Assembly: GCF_900129685.1 (NCBI RefSeq)
Contig: NZ_FQWM01000002.1
Span: 334,654 to 398,653 of the forward strand
DNA length: 64,000 nt
Reading direction: 5' to 3'
From: Cognatishimia maritima
Lineage (GTDB): Bacteria > Pseudomonadota > Alphaproteobacteria > Rhodobacterales > Rhodobacteraceae
The notes beneath the pieces were generated by a model. That model was given only the letters and a program-made list of their open reading frames with translations, searched no databases and had not been told where the DNA came from. The first letter of the stretch is position 1; each line of letters begins with the position of its first letter. Position numbers and translations under genes: made by a program. Below, one piece after another: positions 35,377 to 44,534 of this stretch.

Positions 35377-35696
35377 GTGTCCTCCTCTGCCGCCAAGGCA
35401 GCTTCAATGCGATCAAGGCCGGCTTCCCAGAATGCGCGGTGATCAATTGTCCAATCCGAAATGGTTTTCAAAGCCTCTGGGCGTACTGAATAGAACCGCT
35501 TGGTTCCTTCGGCCCGTTGCCCCACCAGCCCCGCTTCGCGCAAAACCTTCAGGTGACGCGAAATCGCCGGGCCGCTGATCGCAGCATCTGTGACCAGATC
35601 ACCTGCTGGCAACTCTCCGACTTTCATCAACCGCTCGACAATGTCGAAACGGGTTTCATCAGATAGCGCAGCAAAGACAGCTCTTAATTCATTCAT
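35364..35696 (-). CDS. ArsR-family transcriptional repressor
   Basis: A 110-residue ArsR/SmtB-type winged-helix protein (NELRAVFAALSDETRFDIVE, AAISGPAISRHLKVLREAGL, RAEGTKRFYSVRPEAL). It has no ELCVCDL-type cysteine pair and no clear metal site, so it is probably not metal-responsive. The ATG at 35696 is preferred to a TTG two codons earlier. A perfect inverted repeat begins 7 bases before the start codon, consistent with self-repression. It is co-transcribed with the SRPBCC gene. Confidence 0.9.
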   Translation of the reverse strand: MNELRAVFAALSDETRFDIVERLMKVGELPAGDLVTDAAISGPAISRHLKVLREAGLVGQRAEGTKRFYSVRPEALKTISDWTIDHRAFWEAGLDRIEAALAAEEDTWQT

Positions 35697-35702
35697 GCCC
35701 AA

Positions 35703-35724
35703 TATTTAACACATTCGTTAAATA
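35703..35724. promoter_or_regulatory. Probable ArsR operator
   Basis: TATTTAAC, N6, GTTAAATA: a perfect 8-bp inverted repeat just upstream of the ArsR start. AT-rich palindromes of this kind at the promoter are typical ArsR/SmtB-family operators. Confidence 0.7.
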
Positions 35725-35894
35725 AAGAAAGCGATTCTTTCTCACGTCCCTGTGATCTGTCCAGACACCCAACTGCGGAACGGCGGTAAAGCGCGGAGAA
35801 AGAGCGTCGGGAGGACTGCACAATCATTCCCTTACGGCATAAATTTATTCTGATTTCTCGCTATTTATGCATATGTTTGTTCAGTATCATTAAG

Positions 35895-35914
35895 ATTACA
35901 TGCCTAATTGTAAT
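35895..35914. promoter_or_regulatory. Inverted repeat before gcdH (candidate operator)
   Basis: ATTACA, N8, TGTAAT ends 20 bases before the gcdH ATG. Size and form fit a LysR-type (T-N11-A) or other dimeric regulator site; gcdH genes elsewhere are often controlled by a LysR protein, but none is adjacent here. Confidence 0.4.
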
Positions 35915-35934
35915 GATTATCGGAATCCGCACCT

Positions 35935-37143
35935 ATGACCTCCGCAGAAAAATCAGCCGCAGACTTGGCGTCCTTTCAGTGGGACGACCCGTTCTTGCTG
36001 GACGCCCAACTCACCGAAGATGAACGCATGTTGCGTGACGCGGCGCACAGTTATGCGCAGGACCGTTTGCTGCCCCGGGTCACCGAAGCCTTCGAGTCGG
36101 AAACGACAGACACAAACATCTTCCGCGAAATGGGAGAGATGGGCCTGCTCGGTGCGACCATCCCTGAAGAATATGGTGGCCTCGGCACCAATTACGTCTC
36201 CTACGGCCTGATCGCCAGAGAGGTAGAACGCGTGGATTCCGGCTATCGGTCGATGATGTCGGTGCAAAGTTCCTTGGTCATGTATCCGATCCATGCCTAC
36301 GGCACTGAAGCACAGCGGCAGAAATATCTGCCGAAGCTGGCAAGCGGGGACTGGATTGGCTGTTTCGGACTCACCGAACCCGATGCCGGATCAGACCCCG
36401 GCGGGATGAAAACAACCGCCAAGAAGACGGCTGATGGTTATGTGTTGAACGGCAGCAAGATGTGGATCACCAATGCGCCGATTGCGGATGTCTTTGTGGT
36501 TTGGGCAAAGTCCGAAGCGCATGGCGGCAAAATCAAAGGCTTTGTGCTTGAAAAAGGCATGGCAGGTTTGACAGCCCCGAAAATTCAAAACAAAGCCAGC
36601 CTGCGTGCGTCGATCACCGGTGAGATTGTGATGAAAGACGTCGCCGTCGGCGAAGACGCCTTGCTGCCCAATGCAGAGGGTCTGAAAGGACCGTTCGGCT
36701 GCCTGAACCGCGCGCGTTATGGCATTGCATGGGGCGTGATGGGCGCTGCCGAAAGCTGCTGGCACGCGGCGCGGCAATATGGACTGGACCGCAAACAGTT
36801 CAATAAACCCTTGGCGCAGACCCAGCTTTTCCAATTGAAACTCGCAAACATGCAGACCGAAATCGCTTTGGGCTTGCAAGCCTCACTTCGGGTCGGTCGC
36901 TTGATGGACGATAGGCAAGCCGCGCCTGAAATGATCTCTTTGATCAAACGCAACAACTGCGGCAAGGCGCTAGAGATTGCGCGGCATGCACGGGACATGC
37001 ATGGCGGCAATGGCATTTCGCTAGAGTTCCACGTGATCCGCCACATGCTGAACCTTGAGACCGTCAATACCTACGAGGGCACCCACGACGTGCACGCCTT
37101 GATTTTAGGGCGCGCTCAGACCGGCCTGCAAGCCTTCGCGTAG
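35935..37143 (+). CDS. gcdH: Glutaryl-CoA dehydrogenase (acyl-CoA dehydrogenase family)
   Basis: FAD enzyme oxidising and decarboxylating glutaryl-CoA to crotonyl-CoA in lysine, tryptophan and aromatic catabolism. The 402 residues match [22 protein letters not shown] is a GCDH-type segment, [19 protein letters not shown] the FAD-loop, and the catalytic Glu lies in [15 protein letters not shown] (Glu381). The fused E1 gene follows 8 bases after the stop, so they are one operon. An inverted repeat precedes the start. Confidence 0.92.
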   Translation: MTSAEKSAADLASFQWDDPFLLDAQLTEDERMLRDAAHSYAQDRLLPRVTEAFESETTDTNIFREMGEMGLLGATIPEEYGGLGTNYVSYGLIAREVERVDSGYRSMMSVQSSLVMYPIHAYGTEAQRQKYLPKLASGDWIGCFGLTEPDAGSDPGGMKTTAKKTADGYVLNGSKMWITNAPIADVFVVWAKSEAHGGKIKGFVLEKGMAGLTAPKIQNKASLRASITGEIVMKDVAVGEDALLPNAEGLKGPFGCLNRARYGIAWGVMGAAESCWHAARQYGLDRKQFNKPLAQTQLFQLKLANMQTEIALGLQASLRVGRLMDDRQAAPEMISLIKRNNCGKALEIARHARDMHGGNGISLEFHVIRHMLNLETVNTYEGTHDVHALILGRAQTGLQAFA

Positions 37144-37151
37144 GCATCGCA

Positions 37152-39335
37152 ATGGATCGCGCCGATGTCGTCGATAAAGCCTTCCGAGAGCGACTTGCCC
37201 AGGGCAACCTGCCCCAAGGCACGCCGCCCGGTGGACCGTTAAACAACACCGAAGCGCTTGCGATTTTCCGCGCGCAGTGCCGCAGCCGCAACCTTGATCG
37301 GCGGTCGCGCAAGATGCAGGCCGAGGGGCAAGGGTTCTACACCATCGGCTCGTCTGGGCACGAAGGCATGGCCGCCATCGCGGCAGCGCTGCGGCCCACT
37401 GATATGGCGTTCTTGCACTATCGCGACGGGGCGTTCCAAACCCGCCGCTCTATGCAGGTGCCGGGCGTCAGCGCGGTTTGGGATATGCTTTTGTCCTTCG
37501 CCAGTTCATCAGAAGACCCAATTTCCGGTGGGCGACACAAAGTGCTTGGCTCAAAGGCGTTGTGCATTCCACCACAGACATCGACAATCGCCAGCCACCT
37601 GCCGAAGGCGGTCGGTGCGGCTTATTCTATCGGTCTAGCAAAGCGGCATCGGCCCGAATATCAGACGTTGCAGGATGACGGCATTATTCTGTGTTCCTTC
37701 GGGGATGCCTCAGCCAACCACTCAACCGCGCAGGGGGCGATCAACACTGCCTGCTGGACATCCTACCAATCTGTACCCCTGCCATTGCTGTTTGTTTGCG
37801 AGGATAACGGCATCGGCATTTCAACCCGCACACCACGCGGCTGGATCGGCGTGAGTTTCTCGCAAAAGCCGGGCCTGAAGTATTTCCAAGCCAATGGTCT
37901 GGACATGTTTGACACTTACCGCGTCGCCAGCGAAGCCGCCGCCTATGCCCGGCAACAGAAAAAGCCCGCGTTTCTGCATATCAACACCGTTCGGCTTTAC
38001 GGCCATGCAGGGTCTGATGTGCAGCAAAGCTATTTGCCGACTTCTGTGTTCGAAGGCTGGGAAGCGGATGATCCTCTATTGCATTCAGCCCGTCTACTGC
38101 TGGAAAGCGGCGCAGCAGAAACAAAGCAACTACTGGCAATCTACACCGAAACCGAAGCGCAATGCGCTCGGGTTGCGAAAGATGTCATCAAACGCCCGAG
38201 GCTCAAATCCGCGTCAGATGTGATGCAGAGCATCATCCCCCCACGCCGCGACTGCGCCCCAACCAACGGCCCATCTGCCGAAGGGCGCCACAAAGCGTTC
38301 GGGTCAGACTCAAAGCAATTCGACACGCCGCAGCACATGTCGCGCCTCATCAACTGGGCTCTGACCGACTTGATGCTCGAACACCGTGACATCGTGATGA
38401 TGGGCGAAGACATTGGCCGCAAAGGGGGCGTCTATGGCGTGACCCAGAAGCTGATGGATCGCTTTGGGTCTGATCGCATGATCGACACGCTGCTAGACGA
38501 GCAATCCATCCTTGGCCTCGCCATTGGGCTTGCGCATAATGGCTTTCTGCCCATGCCGGAAATCCAATTCCTCGCCTATCTGCACAACGCCGAAGATCAA
38601 TTGCGTGGCGAGGCGGCGACGCTGCCCTTCTTTTCCAAGGGCCAATTCACCAACCCCATGGTGCTGCGCATTGCCGGGCTGGGGTATCAGAAGGGCTTTG
38701 GCGGGCATTTTCACAATGACAACTCTCTGGGCGTGTTGCGCGACATTCCCGGCGTCATCGTCGCCTGCCCGTCCCGTGGAGATGATGCCGCTAAGATGTT
38801 GCGCGAATGTGTGCGGCTGGCGCGCGAAGAGCAACGCGTTGTGGTCTTTGTTGAACCGATTGCGCTTTATGGTGCGCGGGATTTGCACGCACCCGGCGAC
38901 AATGGCTGGACGGCGCGTTACCCAGCCCCGTCAGAACGCATTGCCTTTGGTGAGGTCGGCGTCGAAGGCAACGGCCCGCTGGCCATCGTGACCTATGGCA
39001 ATGGGCGCTACCTCAGTACGCAGGCACAGGCGTCCTTGCAGAACGATGGTATCAACGCGCGCGTCATCGACCTGCGCTGGATTGCACCCCTTCCTAAGGA
39101 AAGCCTGCTGCGCGCCTTGGAGGGTGCCGAAAAGGTGCTGATCGTGGATGAATGCCGCCAATCTGGCAATGTCTCCGAAGCCTTGATGGCGCTTCTGCAG
39201 GAAGAGACCAAACTGCCCCATTGTCGTATCGCAGCCGAAGACAGTTTTATCGCAACCGGTCCGGCCTATGCGGCGACCATGCCCTCTGCCGATAGTATTA
39301 CTGCGGCGGCACGCCAACTTTGGGAGATGACATGA
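37152..39335 (+). CDS. Fused E1 alpha/beta 2-oxoacid dehydrogenase-like enzyme
   Basis: Thiamine-diphosphate enzyme joining E1-alpha (about 1-340) and E1-beta (about 390-727) in one 727-residue chain. The alpha part has the ThDP site GDASANHSTAQGAI ... CEDNG, and the beta part GEDIGRKGGVYGVTQKLMDR, EIQFLAYLHNAEDQ and transketolase C-terminal ALEGAEKVLIVDECRQSG. In separate-chain enzymes the beta HSQ site has Gln; here it reads HFHNDN. No lipoyl E2 or E3 gene is in the operon, so partner and substrate are unknown; branched-chain type is the nearest family. Confidence 0.85.
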   Translation: MDRADVVDKAFRERLAQGNLPQGTPPGGPLNNTEALAIFRAQCRSRNLDRRSRKMQAEGQGFYTIGSSGHEGMAAIAAALRPTDMAFLHYRDGAFQTRRSMQVPGVSAVWDMLLSFASSSEDPISGGRHKVLGSKALCIPPQTSTIASHLPKAVGAAYSIGLAKRHRPEYQTLQDDGIILCSFGDASANHSTAQGAINTACWTSYQSVPLPLLFVCEDNGIGISTRTPRGWIGVSFSQKPGLKYFQANGLDMFDTYRVASEAAAYARQQKKPAFLHINTVRLYGHAGSDVQQSYLPTSVFEGWEADDPLLHSARLLLESGAAETKQLLAIYTETEAQCARVAKDVIKRPRLKSASDVMQSIIPPRRDCAPTNGPSAEGRHKAFGSDSKQFDTPQHMSRLINWALTDLMLEHRDIVMMGEDIGRKGGVYGVTQKLMDRFGSDRMIDTLLDEQSILGLAIGLAHNGFLPMPEIQFLAYLHNAEDQLRGEAATLPFFSKGQFTNPMVLRIAGLGYQKGFGGHFHNDNSLGVLRDIPGVIVACPSRGDDAAKMLRECVRLAREEQRVVVFVEPIALYGARDLHAPGDNGWTARYPAPSERIAFGEVGVEGNGPLAIVTYGNGRYLSTQAQASLQNDGINARVIDLRWIAPLPKESLLRALEGAEKVLIVDECRQSGNVSEALMALLQEETKLPHCRIAAEDSFIATGPAYAATMPSADSITAAARQLWEMT

Positions 39336-40342
39336 AGAAAACCGCTGTTGTCATCGCCCCCGGTCGAGGCACCTACAACAAAAGCGAACTCGTGTATCTG
39401 TCCAAGCGCCATGCGGACAAGGCGGCGCTGTTCAGCACCTTCGACGATTTTCGCTCGAACCTTGGCCAGACCCCAATTTCGGACCTCGACGCGATGGCGC
39501 GTTTTCAGGCTGAGGTGCACACGCGTGGCGATCATGCCAGCCCTTTGATCTACAGCTGCGCCTATGCGGATTTTCTGTCCATTGACCGGGACGCATACGA
39601 CATCGTCGCAGTGACCGGCAATTCCATGGGCTGGTATATTGCATTGGCCTGTGCCGGTGCCCTGACTGACATGGGCGGCTTTGAGGTCGTCAACACCATG
39701 GGCCGCCTGATGCAAGAGCAGATGATCGGCGGGCAAGTGATATACCCCTATACTGACCCCAATTGGGTCGAGGTCCCGGGTGAAAAGCAGCGTTTGTTGA
39801 ACTTGTCTGCTGAAATTTCCCGGCGGCCCGAGCATTTTCTGGCGCTCTCCATTGATCTCGGCGGGCTGCTGGTCCTCGCTGGCAATGAGGCCGGAATGGC
39901 GGCCTTCGAAGGCGCGGTCGAGCCGGTTCAGGATCGCTTTCCCATGCGGCTGCGCAATCATGCGGGGTTCCATACCAATCTACAGGAACCCGTTGCCAAA
40001 ATGGGGCTCGATGCGCTGCCGCAGACTCTGTTTCGGCAACCGCAGTTACCTCTGATCGATGGGCGCGGTGCCGTCTGGTATCCCGGCGCAAGCGATCTGG
40101 CCGCGCTGCGCGACTACACATTGGGGCATCAGGTGGTGCGGCCCTATGACTTTGCAACCAGCATTCGAATGGCCGCGCATGAGTTCGCCCCGGACGCCTT
40201 TATCGTCCTCGGCCCCGGCACAACGCTTTCGGGGTCCGTGGCGCAAAGCCTGATCCGCTGCGGCTGGCAAGGGTGGTGCGATAAAAGCAGCTTTCAGATG
40301 GCGCAGGCAGAAAGCGCCACGTTAATCACGATGGGGGCTTAA
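39332..40342 (+). CDS. FabD-like acyltransferase (ACP S-malonyltransferase family)
   Basis: A 336-residue acyltransferase-fold protein. It has the nucleophile GNSMG (Ser98) and the histidine in HAGFHTNLQEP (His214), matching the FabD Ser-His pair. The usual GQG at the N-terminus is GRG (APGRGTYNKSEL). The ATG overlaps the E1 stop (ATGA), so it is coupled to the E1 gene. It is longer and more divergent than housekeeping FabD, so it is probably a specialised acyl transferase; substrate not known. Confidence 0.8.
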   Translation: MKKTAVVIAPGRGTYNKSELVYLSKRHADKAALFSTFDDFRSNLGQTPISDLDAMARFQAEVHTRGDHASPLIYSCAYADFLSIDRDAYDIVAVTGNSMGWYIALACAGALTDMGGFEVVNTMGRLMQEQMIGGQVIYPYTDPNWVEVPGEKQRLLNLSAEISRRPEHFLALSIDLGGLLVLAGNEAGMAAFEGAVEPVQDRFPMRLRNHAGFHTNLQEPVAKMGLDALPQTLFRQPQLPLIDGRGAVWYPGASDLAALRDYTLGHQVVRPYDFATSIRMAAHEFAPDAFIVLGPGTTLSGSVAQSLIRCGWQGWCDKSSFQMAQAESATLITMGA

Positions 40343-41631
40343 ACGAGCACGTCGTGTCGAGTTTGCGCGCCAACATCAAACACACGTTTGTAGCGGTCGA
40401 TTTGATCGATGGGCCCCATGGCTTTGTTCGGATTGTCCGATAGTTTGACGGTAGGTCGTCCATTTGCCGACACCGCCTTGCAAACCAGCGAAAACGGCGC
40501 GAGACGATCACCGGGAACCAACCCACGGAAATCGTTTGTCAGCAAAGTACCCCAACCAAAACTGGTCAGCACGCGGCCCTCGAATTGCGCCTGTAACTCT
40601 GTTATTTTGTCGACATCAAGCCCATCAGAGAAGATCACAAGTTTCTTCCTCGGGTCCTCACCGCGTGATTTCCACCATGCGATGGCGGTTTCTGCGCCCT
40701 TGGCGGGGTCCCCTGAGTCAATCCGAATACCTGTCCAGCTTTCCAGCCACTCTGGCGCGCGTTCAAGGAACCCTTCGGTGCCATATGTATCCGGCAATAT
40801 GATCCGCAGATTACCGTCGTGTTCCTCGTGCCAATCGGCCAGAACCTGATAAGGCGCTTGCGCGAGATCTTCGTCCGTTTCGGCAAGCGCGGCATAAACC
40901 ATCGGCAACTCGTGCGCATTGGTCCCAATGGCCTCTAGATCGCGGTTCTTTGCAATCAGGCAGTTGGACGTGCCGACAAACTTCGACCCAAGCCCTTCGC
41001 ACATGGCCTGAACGGCCCAATCTTGCCACAGGAAAGAATGCCGTCGGCGCGTCCCGAAATCTGCAATCCGCAAAGTATCAACGCCACGCAGCGCTTCGAC
41101 CTTTTCCCAAAGCTTGGTCATCGCGCGAGCATATAGTACCTGCAGCTCAAACTTCTCCATCTGATCCAGCACAGCGCGGCTGCGCAGTTCCATCAGCACT
41201 GACAGCGCAGGGATCTCCCACAGCATCACCTCGGGCCAGGTGCCTTCGAACGTCAGTTCATATTGGTCACCCACCCGTTCCAAGTGGTAGTCCGGCAAGC
41301 GCATGTTTTCGAACCATTCCATAAAGTCGGATCGAAACATTTGGCGTTTGCCATAAAACGTATTGCCGCGCAGCCAAGTGCTTTCGCCACGCGTTAACGA
41401 GAGCGACCGCACATGGTCCAATTGCTCGCGCAACTCGCCTTCGTCGATCAGGTCGGCCAAGGGGACAGTGGTCGTGCGATTGATCAGGGAAAACGCAACC
41501 TTCGTGTCAGGACGATTGCGAAAGACACTTTGGCACATCAATAGCTTGTAGAAATCCGTGTCGATCAAAGATCGCACAATCGGGTCAATCTTCCACTTGT
41601 GATTCCAAACGCGCGTGGCGATATCGACCAT
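40339..41631 (-). CDS. pncB: Nicotinate phosphoribosyltransferase
   Basis: Joins nicotinate and PRPP to nicotinate mononucleotide in NAD salvage. The 430 residues match PncB. FYKLLMCQSVFRNRPDTKVA lies at the N-terminus, the phosphohistidine-type region is RIADFGTRRRHSFLWQDW, and the PRPP region is LVIFSDGLDVDKI. The next gene on this strand upstream is pncA, the preceding step of salvage. Confidence 0.96.
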   Translation of the reverse strand: MVDIATRVWNHKWKIDPIVRSLIDTDFYKLLMCQSVFRNRPDTKVAFSLINRTTTVPLADLIDEGELREQLDHVRSLSLTRGESTWLRGNTFYGKRQMFRSDFMEWFENMRLPDYHLERVGDQYELTFEGTWPEVMLWEIPALSVLMELRSRAVLDQMEKFELQVLYARAMTKLWEKVEALRGVDTLRIADFGTRRRHSFLWQDWAVQAMCEGLGSKFVGTSNCLIAKNRDLEAIGTNAHELPMVYAALAETDEDLAQAPYQVLADWHEEHDGNLRIILPDTYGTEGFLERAPEWLESWTGIRIDSGDPAKGAETAIAWWKSRGEDPRKKLVIFSDGLDVDKITELQAQFEGRVLTSFGWGTLLTNDFRGLVPGDRLAPFSLVCKAVSANGRPTVKLSDNPNKAMGPIDQIDRYKRVFDVGAQTRHDVLV

Positions 41632-41692
41632 TCTGCCCTCCGGTCCCTAGCCCCGACGATCTTGGCGAAAGCCAAAGCCAAGAGCAAGCCGC

Positions 41693-42289
41693 TTAGCGCA
41701 GCGTCACTCCGGCCTCTCCCATGCCGTTGATGGCGGCCGCCAAAGAGCCTTCAAGATCAATCGCGCGGCAAAGCGACTGGTCCACTGTGACCGAGAACCC
41801 CAATCGCGCGGCGTCAACAGCGGAAAAGTTGACGCAGAAATCTGTGGCCAGGCCGACCATTGTCAGGTCGGTGATACCCCGCGTGCGCAGGTAGCCCTCT
41901 AGCCCGGTGGGCGTGGTTTGGTCGTTTTCAAAAAACGCCGAATAGCTGTCGATGGCAGGGTTGTAGCCTTTGCGAATAATCATATCCGCACGGTCGACAT
42001 TCAGCCCCGCGTGAAACGCCGCGCCCTCTGATCCTTGAACGCAATGATCCGGCCATAGAACTTGCGGCCCAAAGGGCATGTCGATCAGATCATAGGGCGC
42101 CCGACCCGCATGCGAACTCGCAAAAGAGGAATGCCCTGCCGGATGCCAATCCTGTGTCAGGATCACGGCATCGAACTCTGCCATCAGCGCATTTATGCCC
42201 GGCACAATTGCATCCCCTCCCGGCACCGCAAGCGCCCCACCGGGGCAAAAATCATTCTGCACGTCGATCACGATCAGGGCTTTGGGCAT
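41693..42289 (-). CDS. pncA: Nicotinamidase
   Basis: Converts nicotinamide to nicotinate; cysteine-hydrolase fold. The 198 residues have the catalytic Asp in LIVIDVQNDFCPGG (Asp9), the lysine in MIIRKGYNPAIDSYSAF, and the catalytic Cys in VGLATDFCVNFSA. Metal ligands are in TQDWHPAGHSSFA. It is 61 bases upstream of pncB and probably co-transcribed. Confidence 0.95.
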   Translation of the reverse strand: MPKALIVIDVQNDFCPGGALAVPGGDAIVPGINALMAEFDAVILTQDWHPAGHSSFASSHAGRAPYDLIDMPFGPQVLWPDHCVQGSEGAAFHAGLNVDRADMIIRKGYNPAIDSYSAFFENDQTTPTGLEGYLRTRGITDLTMVGLATDFCVNFSAVDAARLGFSVTVDQSLCRAIDLEGSLAAAINGMGEAGVTLR

Positions 42290-42386
42290 CTGCGGTTCCT
42301 TCTGTTGCTTTATGGGTAGAAACTGCAGGCCAACGCGTCAATGGGCGGTCTTGATACGAGACTAAAATGGGCGTAATGGGCTGCGC

Positions 42387-43295
42387 ATGTTTACAGTCTG
42401 CGCTCTATACCACTTTACCCGCTTTGATAATCACGTGGCCCTGCGCGCCCCGTTGCTGGATCTGTGCCAGAACGAAGGCATCACCGGCACGCTGCTTTTG
42501 GCGCACGAAGGCATCAACGGCACCATCGCTGGACCGCGCAAGGGGATCGACGCGGTGATTGTGCATATCCAATCATTGCCCGGCTGTGCAGATTTTGAAT
42601 GGAAACTCAGCAGCTCTGCCGAAAAACCCTTCCCGCGCATGAAGGTGAAGCTGAAGAAAGAGATCGTCACACTGGGCCAGCCCAATGTCGATCCGACGGC
42701 GCATGTGGGCAACTACGTTGATCCGCAAGATTGGAACGAGCTGATCCAATCCCCGGACGTTGTGACCATCGACACTCGCAACGATTACGAAGTCGCGATT
42801 GGCACCTTCCAAGGCGCGGTTGACCCAGAAACCGCAACCTTCCGCGATTTCCCGGCGTGGTGGGAAGAAAACAAAGACCGATTTCACAACAAGCGCATCG
42901 CCATGTTCTGCACGGGCGGCATCCGCTGCGAAAAGTCGACCAACTATCTAATGAGTCAGGGCATTGACGACGTCTATCACCTCAAGGGCGGCATTCTGAA
43001 ATACCTCGAAGAGATGCCACAGGAAAACAGCACTTGGGAAGGCGAATGCTTTGTCTTTGATGGCCGCGTGTCGGTCGGCCACGGGTTGAAAGAAGGGCCG
43101 CACGTGCTGTGCCATGCCTGCCGCCGCCCATTGTTGCCTGCGGACACCAAGCGAGCGGAATACGAGGCGGGCGTCAGTTGCCACCAATGCGTGGACGAAT
43201 ATTCAGAGACCGACAAAACGCGCTTCCGCGAACGTCAGAAGCAGATGGAACTCGCCCGTCAACGCGGTGAGCAGCACATTATCGGGGTGGATTGA
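42387..43295 (+). CDS. trhO: tRNA uridine(34) hydroxylase (rhodanese-like)
   Basis: Oxygen-dependent hydroxylation of wobble uridine (ho5U) in tRNA. The 302 residues of the YceA/TrhO family have an N-terminal ferredoxin-like domain (LYHFTRFDNHVALRAPLLDL), a rhodanese domain with catalytic Cys in MFCTGGIRCEKSTNYL, and a C-terminal zinc-like region with paired CxxC motifs (CHACRRP, CHQCVDE). Stand-alone gene, divergent from pncA. Confidence 0.93.
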   Translation: MFTVCALYHFTRFDNHVALRAPLLDLCQNEGITGTLLLAHEGINGTIAGPRKGIDAVIVHIQSLPGCADFEWKLSSSAEKPFPRMKVKLKKEIVTLGQPNVDPTAHVGNYVDPQDWNELIQSPDVVTIDTRNDYEVAIGTFQGAVDPETATFRDFPAWWEENKDRFHNKRIAMFCTGGIRCEKSTNYLMSQGIDDVYHLKGGILKYLEEMPQENSTWEGECFVFDGRVSVGHGLKEGPHVLCHACRRPLLPADTKRAEYEAGVSCHQCVDEYSETDKTRFRERQKQMELARQRGEQHIIGVD

Positions 43296-43340
43296 TTTTC
43301 ACCCTTTGTTCCTGTTTGATGCGCTAAAACGGAGCGCAGC

Positions 43341-44498
43341 ATGCAGGCACCTCTTAAAATCGACAATCGCACCGCGCGCTGGCTTTGGCTGGCATCGCAG
43401 GGCCTATCTGACACGCCAACCGGTGCCTTGGATGTCTATGGGACCATCTTAAAGCTAGGCATGGTGCAGCTGGACACCATTCAAGTCGTGGCCCGCGCGC
43501 ACCATCACATCCTCTGGTCGCGCAATCAGAATTACCGCGAGAACATGCTGAACCCGCTGTTGGCCAAAGAGCGGGTGATTTTCGAACATTTCACCCATGA
43601 CGCCAGTGTGTTGCCGATGGCCTTCCTGCCGGCATGGCAACGCCAGTTTCGCCGCATGGAGGTGACGGCGCGGCGCTGGCATGGAGATCTGGCCGACGAT
43701 CCGTACCTGGAAGACGTAAAGGCTCGCATCCGCAAAGAAGGCGCTCTGTCGACCCACGAATTTGACACCAAGATCGAAGGCGAAAAGCAAATGTGGTCGC
43801 GCCCACCTCATAAGAAAGCGCTCGACTATATGTGGATGACGGGCCAGTTGGCGACCTGCTTTCGCGATGGGTTCACCAAGTATTACAACCTGCCCGAACG
43901 GGTCTTCCCCGAAGATTTGCGCAATCGTAGCCTGACGGAAACCGAAGAACTTGATTTCCTGATGCGTGACGCGATTGACCGGATCGCCGTGGGCACACAG
44001 GGCGAAATCCAGAAGTTCTGGGACACGACATCTGCCAAAGAAACCAAGGCCTGGCTGGACACGGCAAACCTTGTCCCAGTCGAGGTCCAAAACGCAGACG
44101 GGTCGATCACCGCCGCCTTCGGCGCGCCAGATATTGAGGCGCGCCTTGAGGCGTTGACAGCCCCCACCTCTCGCCTGCGCATCCTCAACCCCTTTGACCC
44201 CGCCGTGCGCGACCGTAACCGGCTGGAGCGGCTCTTTGGCTTCAACTACCGCAACGAAATGTTCGTCCCCGCCGCCAAACGTGTTTGGGGGTACTATGTC
44301 TTTCCGATCTTAGAAGGCGACCGCTTTGTCGGACGGATCGAGGCCAAAGCAGACCGCAAAGCGGCCACGCTCAACGTCATCAACTTCTGGCCAGAACCGG
44401 GCGTGACCTGGGGCAAGGCGCGTCACGCGAAACTGGAGGCGGAATTGGACAGGCTGGGGCGGTTTGTGGGGTGTCAGAGACTTGTCTGGCAACACTGA
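43341..44498 (+). CDS. YcaQ/AlkX-type winged-helix DNA glycosylase
   Basis: A 385-residue HTH_42 (PF06224) protein. Family members unhook DNA interstrand crosslinks. The catalytic motif reads QLD (Gln43-Asp45) in MVQLDTIQVVARAHHHILW, the QxD form of E. coli YcaQ/AlkX rather than the QxQ of AlkZ. It lies 45 bases after trhO and may be co-transcribed with it. Confidence 0.9.
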   Translation: MQAPLKIDNRTARWLWLASQGLSDTPTGALDVYGTILKLGMVQLDTIQVVARAHHHILWSRNQNYRENMLNPLLAKERVIFEHFTHDASVLPMAFLPAWQRQFRRMEVTARRWHGDLADDPYLEDVKARIRKEGALSTHEFDTKIEGEKQMWSRPPHKKALDYMWMTGQLATCFRDGFTKYYNLPERVFPEDLRNRSLTETEELDFLMRDAIDRIAVGTQGEIQKFWDTTSAKETKAWLDTANLVPVEVQNADGSITAAFGAPDIEARLEALTAPTSRLRILNPFDPAVRDRNRLERLFGFNYRNEMFVPAAKRVWGYYVFPILEGDRFVGRIEAKADRKAATLNVINFWPEPGVTWGKARHAKLEAELDRLGRFVGCQRLVWQH

Positions 44499-44534
44499 AT
44501 CGCCGCCAAGAAATCGAACCACCTCGCCAAAACC

